64,000 nt of DNA, taken from Rhizobiaceae bacterium (GTDB lineage: Bacteria > Pseudomonadota > Alphaproteobacteria > Rhizobiales > Rhizobiaceae). The notes below the pieces were generated by a model. The model made no database searches. It saw only the letters and a list, made by a program, of their open reading frames with translations, and was not told the origin of the DNA. Positions 27,520 through 40,275 of the stretch are shown here, one piece after another (position 1 is the stretch's first letter; each line of letters opens with the position of its first letter). Where the stretch lies: positions 1 to 64,000 of the forward strand of contig JARGOX010000011.1 of assembly GCA_029233925.1 (NCBI GenBank), in the 5' to 3' direction. Both the position numbers and the translations under genes were made by a program.

Positions 27520-27704
27520 TGAAATCATCCTTTTGAATTATTGATTTCCAGGTAGTTGTTGAATCTATATATAGATGACGAATGCAGGGTCAGTTAGGTG
27601 GTTTGACGCAGGGTAGCCCTGCAAATGCTGCATATGCGAAACGATTGCTGCAGCGCAAGATACCCGGTCGGTACACAGCCGTCACAGCACACAAGGGCTC
27701 TTAC

Positions 27705-29555
27705 ATGTTTCAGACATTCGACGTCACAGCGTCGCCGGATACCGGCAGGGCGCGGGTGGAACAACTGCGATCCAGCTTTGAGACACTTGGCATCGATTGC
27801 CTTTTGGTGCCGCGCTCCGACCGGTTTCAGGGCGAATATGTGCCTGAAAGTGAAGCCCGTCTGGCATGGTTGACCGGCTTTACCGGTTCTGCCGGCGCAG
27901 CACTGATCATGGCGGAAAGCGCCCATGTATTTGTCGATGGTCGCTATACGACACAGGTTCGCCAGCAGATCGATCTGGAGGTGTTTACACCGCAGGATCT
28001 CGTCACGAACCCACCCGCCAAATGGTTGCTTGAAAATGCAAAGACCGGCCTGCGGATCGGCATTGACCCCTGGCTGCACACATTGGCCGATGTGCGCCGG
28101 TTGGAAAAAACAGCCGAAAAAATCGGTGCGCATATTATCAGATTGAACGCTAATCCGATTGATGCAATCTGGTCGGACCGTCCGGCAGAACCGCTTGGCC
28201 CCGTATCCATCCAGCCTCTGCAATTTGCCGGGCGCCTGTCACGCGACAAACTGGCCGACATTCAGGACATGATCGGCAAGGCCGGGGCCGATGCCTGCGT
28301 GATAAGCGATCCCTCATCCATTGCCTGGCTGTTCAACATCCGTGGCAGCGATGTCGCCCACACGCCGCTTGCCCTGGCCTTTGCAATTATCACGCCGACC
28401 GGAACCAACGCGCTGTTCATCGACCATCGCAAGCTCGACCGGGAAGCCGCAGCCTATCTCACGCAGATGGCCGGCCTGTTTGAACCGGCGGAACTTGAAG
28501 CAAAATTGGCTGATATGGGCACCAAAGCCATGGCGTTCATGGTCGATCCGGACCTGGTGGCCAGCCGCATCGCCGATCTCGTCACCAGCAATGGTGGCCG
28601 TCTGGTCGAAAAAGCCGATCCTGCCCGCCTGCCCCGTGCGCAAAAAAACGCTGCCGAACTTGCGGGCAGCCGCGCTGCGCATCTGCGCGACGGTGCCGCC
28701 ATGGTGGCATTTTTGTCCTGGCTCGATGCTCAGCCTGCGGGCACTGTTGACGAAATCACCGCCGTTCGCACCCTGGAAAAATGCCGCCGCGTCACAGGTG
28801 AACGCCTGCAAATGCCGCTCAGGGAAATCTCCTTTGACACGATTTCCGGCTCCGGCCCCAACGGTGCGATCATCCACTACCGGGTGACGACGCAAACCAA
28901 TCGGACCATGAGGCCGGGCGAACTCTATCTGGTCGATTCAGGCGCGCAATTCCAGGATGGCACAACGGATATTACGCGCACCATTGCAATCGGCGATGTC
29001 GGAGAGACAGAAAAACGTTTCTTCACCCTGGTGCTCAAAGGCATGATCGCATTGTCACTGATGCGGTTTCCGGAGGGCACACGGGGAATGGATATCGATG
29101 CCATTGCCCGCGCAGCCCTATGGAAAGCCGGAGCCGATTATGGCCATGGAACCGGCCATGGTGTCGGCTCCTATCTGTCTGTGCATGAAGGACCCCAGAA
29201 TATCTCGCGCCGCGGTGTCCAGGAGCTCAAACCCGGCATGATCCTGTCCAATGAACCGGGCTATTATCGCGAAGGCGCCTTTGGCATTCGCATTGAAAAC
29301 CTGATTATCGTAGACGAAGCAGCCAGTATCGAGGGTGGCGACAAGCCAATGCTGGGATTCGAATCCCTGACCCTGTGTCCGATCGACCGGCGGCTTATCG
29401 TGCCTGCACTGCTCAATGGCGAGGAACTGGACTGGCTCAATGCCTACCACGCAGGTGTCCGGGAGGCCCTGTCTCCCTTGCTGGAATCACAAGAACAAAG
29501 GGACTGGCTCACATCGGCAACGACACCGATTGAACCAGCTGGAACAATCGGCTAA
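27705..29555 (+). CDS. pepP: Xaa-Pro aminopeptidase (aminopeptidase P)
   Basis: About 616 aa, the long three-domain form with two creatinase-N-like domains followed by an M24 metallopeptidase domain. Metal-site motifs are seen: DSGAQFQDGTTDITRT (Asp ligands), GTGHGVGSYLSVHEGPQ (His ligand) and NEPGYY plus FGIRIEN (Glu ligands). It removes N-terminal residues before proline and acts in the cytosol. The start ATG at 27705 begins MFQTFDV; the frame is open upstream to 27582 without support. It converges on azlD with a 4-bp overlap of stop regions. Confidence 0.93.
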   Translation: MFQTFDVTASPDTGRARVEQLRSSFETLGIDCLLVPRSDRFQGEYVPESEARLAWLTGFTGSAGAALIMAESAHVFVDGRYTTQVRQQIDLEVFTPQDLVTNPPAKWLLENAKTGLRIGIDPWLHTLADVRRLEKTAEKIGAHIIRLNANPIDAIWSDRPAEPLGPVSIQPLQFAGRLSRDKLADIQDMIGKAGADACVISDPSSIAWLFNIRGSDVAHTPLALAFAIITPTGTNALFIDHRKLDREAAAYLTQMAGLFEPAELEAKLADMGTKAMAFMVDPDLVASRIADLVTSNGGRLVEKADPARLPRAQKNAAELAGSRAAHLRDGAAMVAFLSWLDAQPAGTVDEITAVRTLEKCRRVTGERLQMPLREISFDTISGSGPNGAIIHYRVTTQTNRTMRPGELYLVDSGAQFQDGTTDITRTIAIGDVGETEKRFFTLVLKGMIALSLMRFPEGTRGMDIDAIARAALWKAGADYGHGTGHGVGSYLSVHEGPQNISRRGVQELKPGMILSNEPGYYREGAFGIRIENLIIVDEAASIEGGDKPMLGFESLTLCPIDRRLIVPALLNGEELDWLNAYHAGVREALSPLLESQEQRDWLTSATTPIEPAGTIG

Positions 29556-29860
29556 CCGAGCAACGCCCTGAGTGTGATAATCGATGCAGCGCCAACCAGC
29601 AGAACCCCTGCCATGTTGAAACGCAGCGCCGCCACCGCTGCGATGGCCAGGGTCAAGGCCTCTGCCCACCCCTGAGACACGATTGCCGGTGCAACCAGTG
29701 ACGCAAGAACAGCAGCTGGCACAGCATCAAGCGCAGCCATCACCCGGCGGGGTATGTGGTGAAAGCGCGACAGAACAAGGTGGCCACCGACACGCGTTGC
29801 ATAGGTGGCCAGGGCGCCTGCAAGGATAATCCATACTACGCTGGACCCACTGTCAAACAT
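29552..29860 (-). CDS. azlD: AzlD family branched-chain amino acid exporter small subunit
   Basis: About 102 aa with three to four hydrophobic segments (WIILAGALATYATRVGGHLVL, AVPAAVLASLVAPAIV, the C-terminal GVLLVGAASIITL). This is the small partner of AzlC, together exporting branched-chain amino acids or analogues. The ATG at 29860 overlaps the end of azlC by 8 bp, a coupled pair. A longer in-frame reading to 29992 lies inside azlC and is rejected. Confidence 0.9.
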   Translation of the reverse strand: MFDSGSSVVWIILAGALATYATRVGGHLVLSRFHHIPRRVMAALDAVPAAVLASLVAPAIVSQGWAEALTLAIAAVAALRFNMAGVLLVGAASIITLRALLG

Positions 29861-30587
29861 TCTCCACCCCCTGCTCTGTCGCCTCTTGCGGTGGAAGTTG
29901 CCCCTGACCTGCAAGGATCGCTGCAAAGGCAATGCCGAACAGGGCGCCGACACTGACATGCCATGGGGAACCGATGATGTAATAGGCGGCAATCGAGGCC
30001 AGACCGCTGGCGATCACCACAGGAAACCAGTTCCTGCGCCGCCTGAAGCCCATGACAAGGGCGAGAAAATAGATGGGCAACAGAAAATCCATCCCCAGCG
30101 CATGGGGATCTGAAATGAGATTTCCGAAAAGCGCGCCAAGCGCTGTTTCGCATATCCAGGAAAAATAGAATGGCAGCGCCATGCCCATATACCAGGCAAA
30201 GCTGATGGACTTTCCCTGCTCGGAACGCCGTTCGGCTTCGGCAAATTGCGGATCAACCAGAAAAAAGAAGGCAATGGTCTTTTGCGCTACGGAGAACCCG
30301 GCGATTTTCGGGCCTATAGTGGCTGAATAGAGTATATGCCGAAAATTGACCGCAAAGATGGAAAACACGATCAACCAGGGCGCAGCATGCGTTCCAAAAA
30401 GGTCAAGGCCCACCATCTGACTGGCTCCGGCATACATCGTGGCACTCATCAGCACAGCTTCGGAAACGCTCATTCCGTTGTCCACTGCCAAAGCCCCGAA
30501 CAACAGGCCAAACGGTGCTGCACCGATCACCACCGTCAGTGAATCCCGCATTCCCTGGCGTATCTGTGCATTTCTATCAAAAGACAT
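29853..30587 (-). CDS. azlC: AzlC family branched-chain amino acid exporter large subunit
   Basis: 244 aa inner-membrane protein. GAAPFGLLFGALAVDNGMS and ATMYAGASQMVGLDLFG in the first 80 residues are AzlC hallmarks; about six to eight hydrophobic segments follow. It forms the exporter with the overlapping azlD gene. The start is at 30587 (MSFDRNAQIRQGM), with TCCCTATG immediately upstream on the minus strand. No regulator gene is adjacent. Confidence 0.92.
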   Translation of the reverse strand: MSFDRNAQIRQGMRDSLTVVIGAAPFGLLFGALAVDNGMSVSEAVLMSATMYAGASQMVGLDLFGTHAAPWLIVFSIFAVNFRHILYSATIGPKIAGFSVAQKTIAFFFLVDPQFAEAERRSEQGKSISFAWYMGMALPFYFSWICETALGALFGNLISDPHALGMDFLLPIYFLALVMGFRRRRNWFPVVIASGLASIAAYYIIGSPWHVSVGALFGIAFAAILAGQGQLPPQEATEQGVENV

Positions 30588-30749
30588 AGGGACCCCGCTC
30601 CAGCATAATCATTCGTCATGGTCAGTCCGCTGGAGGTTGTGATCTAGGTCAGTATTCCTGACCTGTCACGCGAATAAATGTGATCGCTTGTTCAACAAAA
30701 ATGATCAAAGCGCCTTGTCTTCCTGTCGGATCAACAGAAATTGATGTGC

Positions 30750-32951
<2,202 letters not shown>

Positions 32952-33004
32952 TCAGCAAGACCGTTATCCTTTGCTTTAACGGATAACACCGTGCCGCAAC
33001 AGGA

Positions 33005-34672
33005 TCACAAATTCTCCGATAGCAGCCGCCCCGCGGCGGCCCTTGCCTCATCGGTGATGGACGCACCGGCGAGCATCCGGGCGATCTCTTCCTGTCGGGC
33101 GTCCTGATCCATCAGGCTGACGCTGGTGGTCAGAGATTCGCCACCGTCCATGGCCTTGGCGATCAGCAGATGGGTGGAGGCCCGTGCGGCGACCTGTGGC
33201 GCATGGGTGACCGAGAGCACCTGGACATTGCCGGAAAGCCGCTTCAGCCGCTGACCAATGGCATCGGCAACGGCGCCCCCCACACCGGTATCAATTTCGT
33301 CAAAGACCAACGTCGGTGCGGAACCGCGGTCGGCCAGCGCAACTTTCAGCGCCAGCAGAAAACGCGACAATTCACCACCCGAGGCAACCTTCAAAATGGG
33401 GCCGGCACGGGTCCCCGGATTGGTTCTGACATGAAAGGCCACATGGTCAATGCCATCGGCACCGCCCTGCTCTACATTGCTTTCGACCTGCACGAGAAAT
33501 TCCGCCCGCTCAAGCTTCAGCGCAGGCAATTCCGCCATGACCGCACCGGCAAGCGCGTCTGCGGTCAAATGCCGCCGTTCGGACAAGGCCTGAGCGGCAG
33601 AGATATAACGACTTTTCGCCTCTGCAACCACGTCGTCAAGCTCCGCCATCTTTTCCTCACCGGCATCAAGGTCGGCCAGTTCAGCAACCATGCGCGCGGC
33701 AAGCGCAGGCAATTCAGACACCGGAACGGAATATTTGCGTGCAGCGGCGCGCAACGCAAACAACCGCTCTTCACAGCTTTCGAGTTCGCGCGGATCAAAT
33801 TCAGCGTTGCGTATGGCCGCTTCCGTTGCCATTTGCGCATCTGACAACAGGTTGACCGCGCCATCCATGGCGACAATGATATCGTCCAGCAGACCGGGCA
33901 CTTCCGCCGTCTTGCGTTCCAGTTTGCGCAACAGCGAACTGAGGATGGGAACCGGAGATGTATGGCCAGACAGAATATCGTTGGCCTCATTGACGTCTGC
34001 GGCAATTTTTTCCGCTTTCATCATGCGCGCGCGCTGTTCGGCAAGTTCGTCTTCCTCACCATCAACCGGCGTCAGGATTTCCAGCTCATCAACACTGGCG
34101 CGCAAATAGTCAGCCTCACGGGCAGCTTCCTCCACCCGTGCGCGATGTTCTGCAGCACGTTTGGCAGATTTGCGCCAATGGGCATATAGCCTGCCGACAT
34201 CCGCAGCCATGGATTGCAGGGAGCCAAAGGCATCCAGCAGGTTGCGATGGGCATCCGGTTCGACAAGGGCGCGATCATCATGCTGCCCGTGGATTTCCAC
34301 TAGCAATTGACCGGCCTGGCGCATCAGCGCGACACTGGCGGGCTGATCGTTGATAAACACCCGAGTACGGCCGTCAGCGCTTTGCGTGCGCCGGAATATC
34401 AGGTCGCCATCATCATCCAGACCGTTTTCGCGTAAAAGAAGACGTGCCGGGTGATCCATGGGCACATCAAAAACTGCCGTTACCTGGCCACCTGTTGCCC
34501 CCTGCCGGACCAATCCGCCATCGCCGCGCGCGCCCAGCGCCAGAGACAGGCTGTCCAGCAGGATGGATTTTCCCGCGCCGGTCTCACCGGTGAGAACAGA
34601 CAACCCCCTCTCAAACCCGAGATCAAGGCGTTCGATCAGAACGATATCCCGGATCGACAGGTGTGCAAGCAT
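33005..34672 (-). CDS. recN: DNA repair protein RecN
   Basis: 555 aa SMC-like ATPase. Walker A is GETGAGKS (about residue 30); IHGQHDDRALVEP is a RecN signature; a coiled-coil middle follows; the ABC signature is ASGGELSRFLLALK and Walker B is LVFDEIDTGVGG. It acts in double-strand break repair. It begins 12 bp after bamD, which in Hyphomicrobiales is the usual arrangement bamD-recN-ligA. I saw no LexA box in its own short upstream gap. Confidence 0.96.
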   Translation of the reverse strand: MLAHLSIRDIVLIERLDLGFERGLSVLTGETGAGKSILLDSLSLALGARGDGGLVRQGATGGQVTAVFDVPMDHPARLLLRENGLDDDGDLIFRRTQSADGRTRVFINDQPASVALMRQAGQLLVEIHGQHDDRALVEPDAHRNLLDAFGSLQSMAADVGRLYAHWRKSAKRAAEHRARVEEAAREADYLRASVDELEILTPVDGEEDELAEQRARMMKAEKIAADVNEANDILSGHTSPVPILSSLLRKLERKTAEVPGLLDDIIVAMDGAVNLLSDAQMATEAAIRNAEFDPRELESCEERLFALRAAARKYSVPVSELPALAARMVAELADLDAGEEKMAELDDVVAEAKSRYISAAQALSERRHLTADALAGAVMAELPALKLERAEFLVQVESNVEQGGADGIDHVAFHVRTNPGTRAGPILKVASGGELSRFLLALKVALADRGSAPTLVFDEIDTGVGGAVADAIGQRLKRLSGNVQVLSVTHAPQVAARASTHLLIAKAMDGGESLTTSVSLMDQDARQEEIARMLAGASITDEARAAAGRLLSENL

Positions 34673-34684
34673 GGGGTTCCCGTA

Positions 34685-35554
34685 TCAGCTGTCCGCGCCG
34701 ACCAGACGTTTTCCGGCGCGCGCAATCCATGACCCTCGGTTTTCGCGAGGCTGAAGGCCTTCTTTCTGCAGCAGCTTGTAAGCGTCTGCATACCATTGGC
34801 TGTCTGGATAATTGTGACCCAGAACCGCGGCAACAGCCTGTGCATCTGTCGTCAGACCCATGGCAAAATAGACTTCCACCAGACGCGACAAGGCTTCTTC
34901 CACTTGCCGCGTATTGGGATAGGTTTCGACCACACCACGGAAGCGATTGAGCGCTGCCGCATATTCCTTGCGTTCCTGGTAATAGCGGCCAATCTGCATT
35001 TCCTGGCCGGCCAACTGGTCGCGTGCAAAGCGTATCTTGATTTCGGAATCGGTCACATATTCAGAATCGGGATAACGCTGCAAAATCTCCTGGAAGGCGG
35101 CAATCGCACTGCGCGCTGTCTTCTGGTCGCGTGTCACCTGAGGGATCTGCTTGTAATAGGACAGACCGACCAGATAATAGGCATACGCCGTATCTTCTGA
35201 ATTGGGATAAAGGCTGATGTAGCGACGCGCCGTATTGATCGAATCCGTATAGCGACCCATCCGGTAGTTGGCGTATGAATTCAGCACCATGGATTTGCGG
35301 GCGAACTCGGAATAGGGATGCTGCTTGTCAATCGCATTGAATTTTTGCGATGCCTCTGAAAACTTTCCCGACTTCATATTGGCAAGGGCCTGATTGTAAA
35401 GCACATCAGCCGGTTCGATCTCGACATTCAACGCCGTGATATCGATATCCTTGTCACCCATGCATCCGCCGAGCACAGCCGTGCTGACAAGAAGGACCCC
35501 CAAAACCAGACCACGCACAACTTTGTTCAACGGAACCAGCCCCCAATTCAACAT
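34685..35554 (-). CDS. bamD: Outer membrane protein assembly factor BamD (ComL)
   Basis: About 289 aa lipoprotein. The signal peptide ends with the lipobox LGGC ([13 protein letters not shown]), so the mature protein is lipid-anchored to the outer membrane. TPR repeats follow ([65 protein letters not shown]). It is an essential part of the BAM complex. The ATG at 35554 was chosen because it places the signal peptide correctly; the frame is open to 35674 but that leader lacks signal character. Confidence 0.94.
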   Translation of the reverse strand: MLNWGLVPLNKVVRGLVLGVLLVSTAVLGGCMGDKDIDITALNVEIEPADVLYNQALANMKSGKFSEASQKFNAIDKQHPYSEFARKSMVLNSYANYRMGRYTDSINTARRYISLYPNSEDTAYAYYLVGLSYYKQIPQVTRDQKTARSAIAAFQEILQRYPDSEYVTDSEIKIRFARDQLAGQEMQIGRYYQERKEYAAALNRFRGVVETYPNTRQVEEALSRLVEVYFAMGLTTDAQAVAAVLGHNYPDSQWYADAYKLLQKEGLQPRENRGSWIARAGKRLVGADS

Positions 35555-35859
35555 ATTGGTACATACCTCAAATACTGTCCGCCTGGACACCTGTCGTGAA
35601 TCACGACCACCTGACGGAAATACCACAAAATTACATCCATGCGGGTATTTCAAACGAATTCTGAAATTCCCCACACCCGCATTTACTTTCCTGCCGGACA
35701 GTCATAGCCACGAACCCCTGTGGGCCGCAACGTCTTGCTCATTCATTGGTACATTTTTATGGCAACAACAAGTGCAAAGGACCCAGATATTGCGTCCCAA
35801 CCGGAGCCGGAACGGCCAAATGAATTGATGCTGACAATTTGCTCCGGGCTCCTGAAACG
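35555..35859. other. Intergenic region lpxC-bamD
   Basis: About 300 bp between the bamD start and the lpxC terminator, presumably holding the bamD-recN-ligA promoter. I saw no convincing gene, and no promoter hexamers I would defend. Confidence 0.5.
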
Positions 35860-35891
35860 AAAAAGGCCACGCTGGTTGTGCCAGCGAGGCC
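35860..35891 (-). terminator. Intrinsic terminator of lpxC
   Basis: On the minus strand GGCCTCGCTGG and CCAGCGTGGCC form an 11-bp stem with one mismatch and a 5-nt loop, followed by five T. It lies 30 bp after the lpxC stop. Confidence 0.88.
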
Positions 35892-35920
35892 ATTACAGAT
35901 ATGCAGTCAATACAATGCTG

Positions 35921-36883
35921 TCACATCCAGGGAGAATACATGGGACTGCTGACTGCAACCAGATCGCCACCACGGCGCATGCTGATCGGCTGTTGCAATG
36001 GCCGTGTCGTCTCGACAACCTCATAGGCGCTGGCATCATTGAGCAAGGCCTTCAAAGCCAGTGAATTGAGCTTGTGTCCGCCGCGGTAGGACCGGTAGCA
36101 ACCGATGAATTTTGTACCAGCAAGGGCAAGATCGCCAACGGCATCAAGTGTCTTGTGCCTTACGAATTCATTCTTGAAGCGCAGACCTTCCGGATTGATG
36201 ACGGTATTGTCGTCACTGATGACAACTGAATTTTCCAGTGAAGACCCCAGTGCATGACCCGATGCCCACAGAAACTCCACATCACGCATGAAGCCGAACG
36301 TGCGCGCCCGGGCAAGCTCATTGCGAAATGTCTTCGGATTGATGTCGCCCTTCCAGGACTGGCGCCCGATCAACGAGCACTCGAAATCGATGTCGATTTC
36401 GAACCGGGTTCCCTCATAGGGAACAAACTCGGCCCAGGAACCACCGGCTTCGACGCGGACTGGTTTGACGACCCGCAGGTAACGACGTTTGGTGCTCAGA
36501 ATATCAACTTCTGCACGGTCAAGTGCATCCAGAAAAACGATCGAACTGCCATCCATGATCGGCGCTTCAGCCCGATCAATGTCAACGATGATATTGTCGA
36601 TTTCCATGGCGTAGAATGCCGCCATCAGATGCTCGACAGTGGCAACACTGGCCCCTTCCGCATCACCAAGGACGGTACAAAGGTCAGTGGCTGAAACCTG
36701 TGAGGCAACGGCTCTGAGTCGGTGCACTTCACCATTTTCCATGGTACGCTGAAAGACGATGCCGGTATCGGCCTCGGCAGGACGGAATGTAATGGATACT
36801 TTGATACCGCTATGAACGCCGACGCCTGAAAGAGACGTTTCATTCACAATCGTTGTTTGATAGCCAAAACAGTCAATACTCAT
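35921..36883 (-). CDS. lpxC: UDP-3-O-acyl-N-acetylglucosamine deacetylase
   Basis: About 320 aa zinc enzyme catalysing the committed step of lipid A synthesis. The zinc and catalytic motifs are present: VEHLMAAFYAMEIDN, HKTLDAVGDLALAG (His and Asp ligands) and YRGGHKLNSLAL (catalytic His). The start is placed at 36883 (MSIDCFGYQTTI), where the LpxC fold begins; extra upstream codons to 36952 look non-conserved. It is separated from ftsZ by a terminator, so it has its own promoter. Confidence 0.95.
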   Translation of the reverse strand: MSIDCFGYQTTIVNETSLSGVGVHSGIKVSITFRPAEADTGIVFQRTMENGEVHRLRAVASQVSATDLCTVLGDAEGASVATVEHLMAAFYAMEIDNIIVDIDRAEAPIMDGSSIVFLDALDRAEVDILSTKRRYLRVVKPVRVEAGGSWAEFVPYEGTRFEIDIDFECSLIGRQSWKGDINPKTFRNELARARTFGFMRDVEFLWASGHALGSSLENSVVISDDNTVINPEGLRFKNEFVRHKTLDAVGDLALAGTKFIGCYRSYRGGHKLNSLALKALLNDASAYEVVETTRPLQQPISMRRGGDLVAVSSPMYSPWM

Positions 36884-37220
36884 AAAATCAAGCCTGATAC
36901 CTACAGTCGCGAAATCGAACATTTCAGAAAATTGTTTGCGGTTAAAAACCACTCAAATTTTAAGTATGTTCAGATAAGCCATGTCCCAATTATTTCCCCT
37001 ATGGGCAAACGATACGTGTCGCATCGGGACAATCCAAATCACGGTTCTTTACGAAATGTTACCGTTGGATTTCTATGTGATATCAGTATGTTAATCATTG
37101 ATCACAGGACGTAACAAACAATTAATGTTACAGGTTGATTCGCGTTTTTGAAAAAATTCGGGGCGAATCCTTGCGAACCGCCCCGAAAAACCCACATTGA
37201 AGGTCGTTAATATTTTCCTT
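36884..37220. other. Intergenic region ftsZ-lpxC
   Basis: 337 bp, AT-rich compared with the flanks. It contains the ftsZ terminator near 37151-37187 and must contain the lpxC promoter. TTAA half-sites occur (for example GTTAATCATTG at about 37090), but no full TTAA-N7-TTAA CtrA-type site. No gene seen. Confidence 0.5.
37151..37187 (-). terminator. Intrinsic terminator of ftsZ
   Basis: On the minus strand TTCGGGGCG/CGCCCCGAA make a perfect 9-bp stem with a 13-nt loop, followed by six T. It begins about 33 bp after the ftsZ stop and closes the ddl-ftsQ-ftsA-ftsZ unit. Confidence 0.9.
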
Positions 37221-38885
37221 TTACATCGCCTGCCTGCGAAGGAAGGCCGGGATTTCCAACTGATCGTCTTCGCTTTGCGCTTTTGGCTGTGCCCGGGCCT
37301 GATCGTCGGGACCGGATCTGCGCGGTGCATACATGCTGGCTTCGGCCGACAATGGACGCCGTTCAGTCGCAGGTGCAGCAGGTGCCCTCGGCGCGGCTGC
37401 AACACCATCTTCATCCCCATGACGGCCAAGGCTGTTCGAAATACGCTTCAGCAGCCCCATTGGTCCGCGTTCGTCGTGAACATCGGACTGTCCTGCGGGG
37501 CGCATCTGACGCGCCGCTTCTGCCTGCACAACCGGAGGGAAATCCTCGATGCGGGGCATCCGGACATTTTGAACCTGCGGCTGCACCTGCGGTGCTTCCT
37601 GGGTGACGACCTGCGGTGCAGCTGCTGTCGACGCAGCATGGATTGGTGCTGCCGGCTGCGGCGTGGCGCGGCTTGGAGCCGCAACCCTTGGCTGCTCGGT
37701 CTGCGCAAACAATTTGCTGTGCGGCGTGAAGTCTTCAACCTCGCGGTCGCTGACACTTGGAACAGCGATGCTCAGTTCCTGCTCAAGTTCTGCCTCGGCA
37801 AGCCTGATCGTGTCTTCCACCGGATCGGCAATCGGCGCGGCAACAGCTGCCGGTTGCACGACAGGCTTGTTGACAGGACGCGGCTGCGCAGGTGTCCGCT
37901 GAACGAATTCCGCACCGGCCTGACGGTCAATGCCGGTGGCCACAACGGAAACCCGGATAATGCCTTCCAGATCTTCATCAAAGGTTGCACCCAGGATGAT
38001 GTTCGCTTCTGAATCGACTTCTTCGCGAATACGCGTCGCAGCTTCATCCACTTCAAACAGCGTCATGTCGCGACCGCCAGTGATGGAAATCAGCAGTCCC
38101 TGTGCGCCCTTCATGGATGTTTCATCCAGCAGCGGGTTGGAGATTGCAGCTTCGGCCGCAGCCATTGCCCGGGCTTCGCCGGAAGCCTCACCCGTGCCCA
38201 TCATGGCTCTGCCCATTTCGCGCATGACGGAGCGAACATCGGCAAAATCAAGGTTGATGAGACCTTCCTTGACCATCAGGTCGGTGATGCAGGCAACGCC
38301 TGAATAGAGCACCTGGTCGGCCATACCGAAGGCATCGGCAAAGGTTGTCTTGTCATTGGCAATGCGAAACAGGTTCTGGTTGGGAATGACGATCAGCGTG
38401 TCAACGCAGCTCTGCAGTTCCAGGATACCTTCTTCAGCAATGCGCATGCGGCGCTGGCCTTCGAAATGAAACGGCTTGGTAACAACACCGACGGTCAGGA
38501 TACCACGGTCACGTGCTGCCTGGGCAACAACGGGCGCAGCCCCGGTTCCGGTTCCACCGCCCATGCCGGCGGTCACGAAGCACATATGCGTGCTGTTGAG
38601 GTGATCATTGATCTCGTCGATGCACTCGCGTGCCGCCGCGCAGCCGACTTCTGGCTGTGAGCCGGCGCCCAGACCTTCGGTGACCGCGACGCCCATCTGG
38701 ATGACCCGGTCGGCCTTGGTCATGGTCAGCGCCTGGGCATCGGTATTGGCGACAACGAAGTCGACACCCTGGAGCCCCGCATTGATCATGTTGTTTACGG
38801 CGTTGCCGCCGCCGCCGCCGACACCGAATACGGTGATCCTTGGCTTGAGTTCGGTAATGTCCGGCTTCTGCAGATTGATAGTCAT
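37221..38885 (-). CDS. ftsZ: Cell division protein FtsZ
   Basis: About 554 aa tubulin-like GTPase. It has the GTP-binding core ([15 protein letters not shown], the tubulin signature [13 protein letters not shown] near residue 109, and [11 protein letters not shown]), then a linker of more than 200 residues rich in Pro, Ala and Gln. It ends in the conserved C-terminal peptide [10 protein letters not shown], which binds FtsA and other partners. The length and linker are typical of Hyphomicrobiales FtsZ1. The ATG at 38885 ([21 protein letters not shown]) is the family start. Confidence 0.97.
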   Translation of the reverse strand: MTINLQKPDITELKPRITVFGVGGGGGNAVNNMINAGLQGVDFVVANTDAQALTMTKADRVIQMGVAVTEGLGAGSQPEVGCAAARECIDEINDHLNSTHMCFVTAGMGGGTGTGAAPVVAQAARDRGILTVGVVTKPFHFEGQRRMRIAEEGILELQSCVDTLIVIPNQNLFRIANDKTTFADAFGMADQVLYSGVACITDLMVKEGLINLDFADVRSVMREMGRAMMGTGEASGEARAMAAAEAAISNPLLDETSMKGAQGLLISITGGRDMTLFEVDEAATRIREEVDSEANIILGATFDEDLEGIIRVSVVATGIDRQAGAEFVQRTPAQPRPVNKPVVQPAAVAAPIADPVEDTIRLAEAELEQELSIAVPSVSDREVEDFTPHSKLFAQTEQPRVAAPSRATPQPAAPIHAASTAAAPQVVTQEAPQVQPQVQNVRMPRIEDFPPVVQAEAARQMRPAGQSDVHDERGPMGLLKRISNSLGRHGDEDGVAAAPRAPAAPATERRPLSAEASMYAPRRSGPDDQARAQPKAQSEDDQLEIPAFLRRQAM

Positions 38886-38943
38886 GGCACCTTGTTCCCT
38901 TTTCAACTCGTGGCCGTTCTGTCCTGTGTGGACAGTCCGGATC

Positions 38944-40275
38944 CTAAAAACTTTCTTTCAACCATTGTCCGACGCGGGAAAAACGGCCACCACCGTCTGC
39001 AACCCTGTATCGTGCTGCCCGCTCGCCGCTCCGGCTCTCCAATGAAGCGATCTGCGGGTAGATCATCAGCCCGACCGCCGTCGAGAAAGCCGGTCCCTTG
39101 GCCGCTGCCGGCAACCCGGCAATGCCGAGTGGACGACCGATGCGGACATTACGGGCAAGTATGCGCCTGGCTGAATCCGTTATGCCGGTCAGTTGGCTTG
39201 CGCCTCCGGTCAAAACGATGCGTCGTCCCACCAGCGGTGCGTAGCCCGAGCTTTGCAAGCGGTCGCGGATCATCTCCAGCGTCTCCTCAATGCGCGCTCT
39301 GACAATGCGGCCCACAAGGGCCTTTGGCATCTGCATTGGCAGGTCTTGTTCGCTGTCCCCGATAGGAGGAACAGAAACTGTGTCATGATCATTGCCGGTC
39401 ACCGGCAGGGCCGAGCCGTGAACGACCTTCAGCCGTTCGGCATCTTCAAGCCGTGTCGACAGGCCGCGGGCCAGATCCATGGTAACATGATGGCCACCCA
39501 GCGCGATGGCATCGGCATGCACCATGCGGCCTTCGGCAAAGACGGAAATTGTTGTCGTGCCGCCACCCATATCGATACAGGCGCAGCCGATTTCGGCCTC
39601 GTCATCGACCAGGGCAGCAAGTCCGCTGGCATAGGGTGTCGCCACCATGGCTTCGACGGTCAGATGTGCCCGGTTGATGCACAATTCGAGATTGCGCAGC
39701 GGTGCCTGTTCGGCCGTCAGCACATGCATGTCGACGCCCAGATGGTCACCATACATGCCAAGTGGATCACGGATCGAGCGTTCGCCATCAAGGCTGTAGC
39801 CGGTTGGCAGCGAATGCAGCACCGCCCGGTCGGACGTAACGATCTGCCCGGCAGCAGCGGCAAGAACCTTGCGAAGGTCCGAAGATTCGACTTCGTGGCC
39901 GCCCAGATTGATCGCAGCGGAATAGAGATCGCTCTTGATGCGTCCGGCAGAGACATTGACGATCAGCGATTCAACCGTCAGGTTCGCCCGCTTTTCAGCG
40001 GTATGAACCGCCATGCGCACACAATTTTCAACCGCTTCCAGATCGGCAATGACACCGGCCTTGACGCCATGCGACTTGTGATGACCAACGCCGATGATCT
40101 GAACATCATGGGTGCGGCCCGGCAACAGCCGTGTTTCTTCACGCGGCACCAGCCTGCCGATCAGGCAAACCACTTTTGTCGAACCGATATCCAGAACGGT
40201 CACAACATTGGAGCGTTTTGGCGGCAGCGGCCTGAGATGCGGCACTGTAAAGGAAGAGGACCGGAAAACGCTCAT
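38944..40275 (-). CDS. ftsA: Cell division protein FtsA
   Basis: 443 aa actin-like ATPase. Motifs include [14 protein letters not shown] (phosphate 1), [21 protein letters not shown] (phosphate 2) and [15 protein letters not shown] (adenosine). It ends with a C-terminal basic amphipathic segment ([12 protein letters not shown]) that would tether FtsZ to the membrane. The start overlaps the ftsQ stop by 4 bp. An N-terminal extension of about 20 residues before VVTVLDIGS is usual in this group. Confidence 0.97.
   Translation of the reverse strand: MSVFRSSSFTVPHLRPLPPKRSNVVTVLDIGSTKVVCLIGRLVPREETRLLPGRTHDVQIIGVGHHKSHGVKAGVIADLEAVENCVRMAVHTAEKRANLTVESLIVNVSAGRIKSDLYSAAINLGGHEVESSDLRKVLAAAAGQIVTSDRAVLHSLPTGYSLDGERSIRDPLGMYGDHLGVDMHVLTAEQAPLRNLELCINRAHLTVEAMVATPYASGLAALVDDEAEIGCACIDMGGGTTTISVFAEGRMVHADAIALGGHHVTMDLARGLSTRLEDAERLKVVHGSALPVTGNDHDTVSVPPIGDSEQDLPMQMPKALVGRIVRARIEETLEMIRDRLQSSGYAPLVGRRIVLTGGASQLTGITDSARRILARNVRIGRPLGIAGLPAAAKGPAFSTAVGLMIYPQIASLESRSGERAARYRVADGGGRFSRVGQWLKESF

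Noticed and set aside
36884-37150. Possible CtrA sites (TTAA half-sites) upstream of lpxC
   Set aside because: Only half-sites or imperfect pairs are present in an AT-rich stretch; expected by chance.
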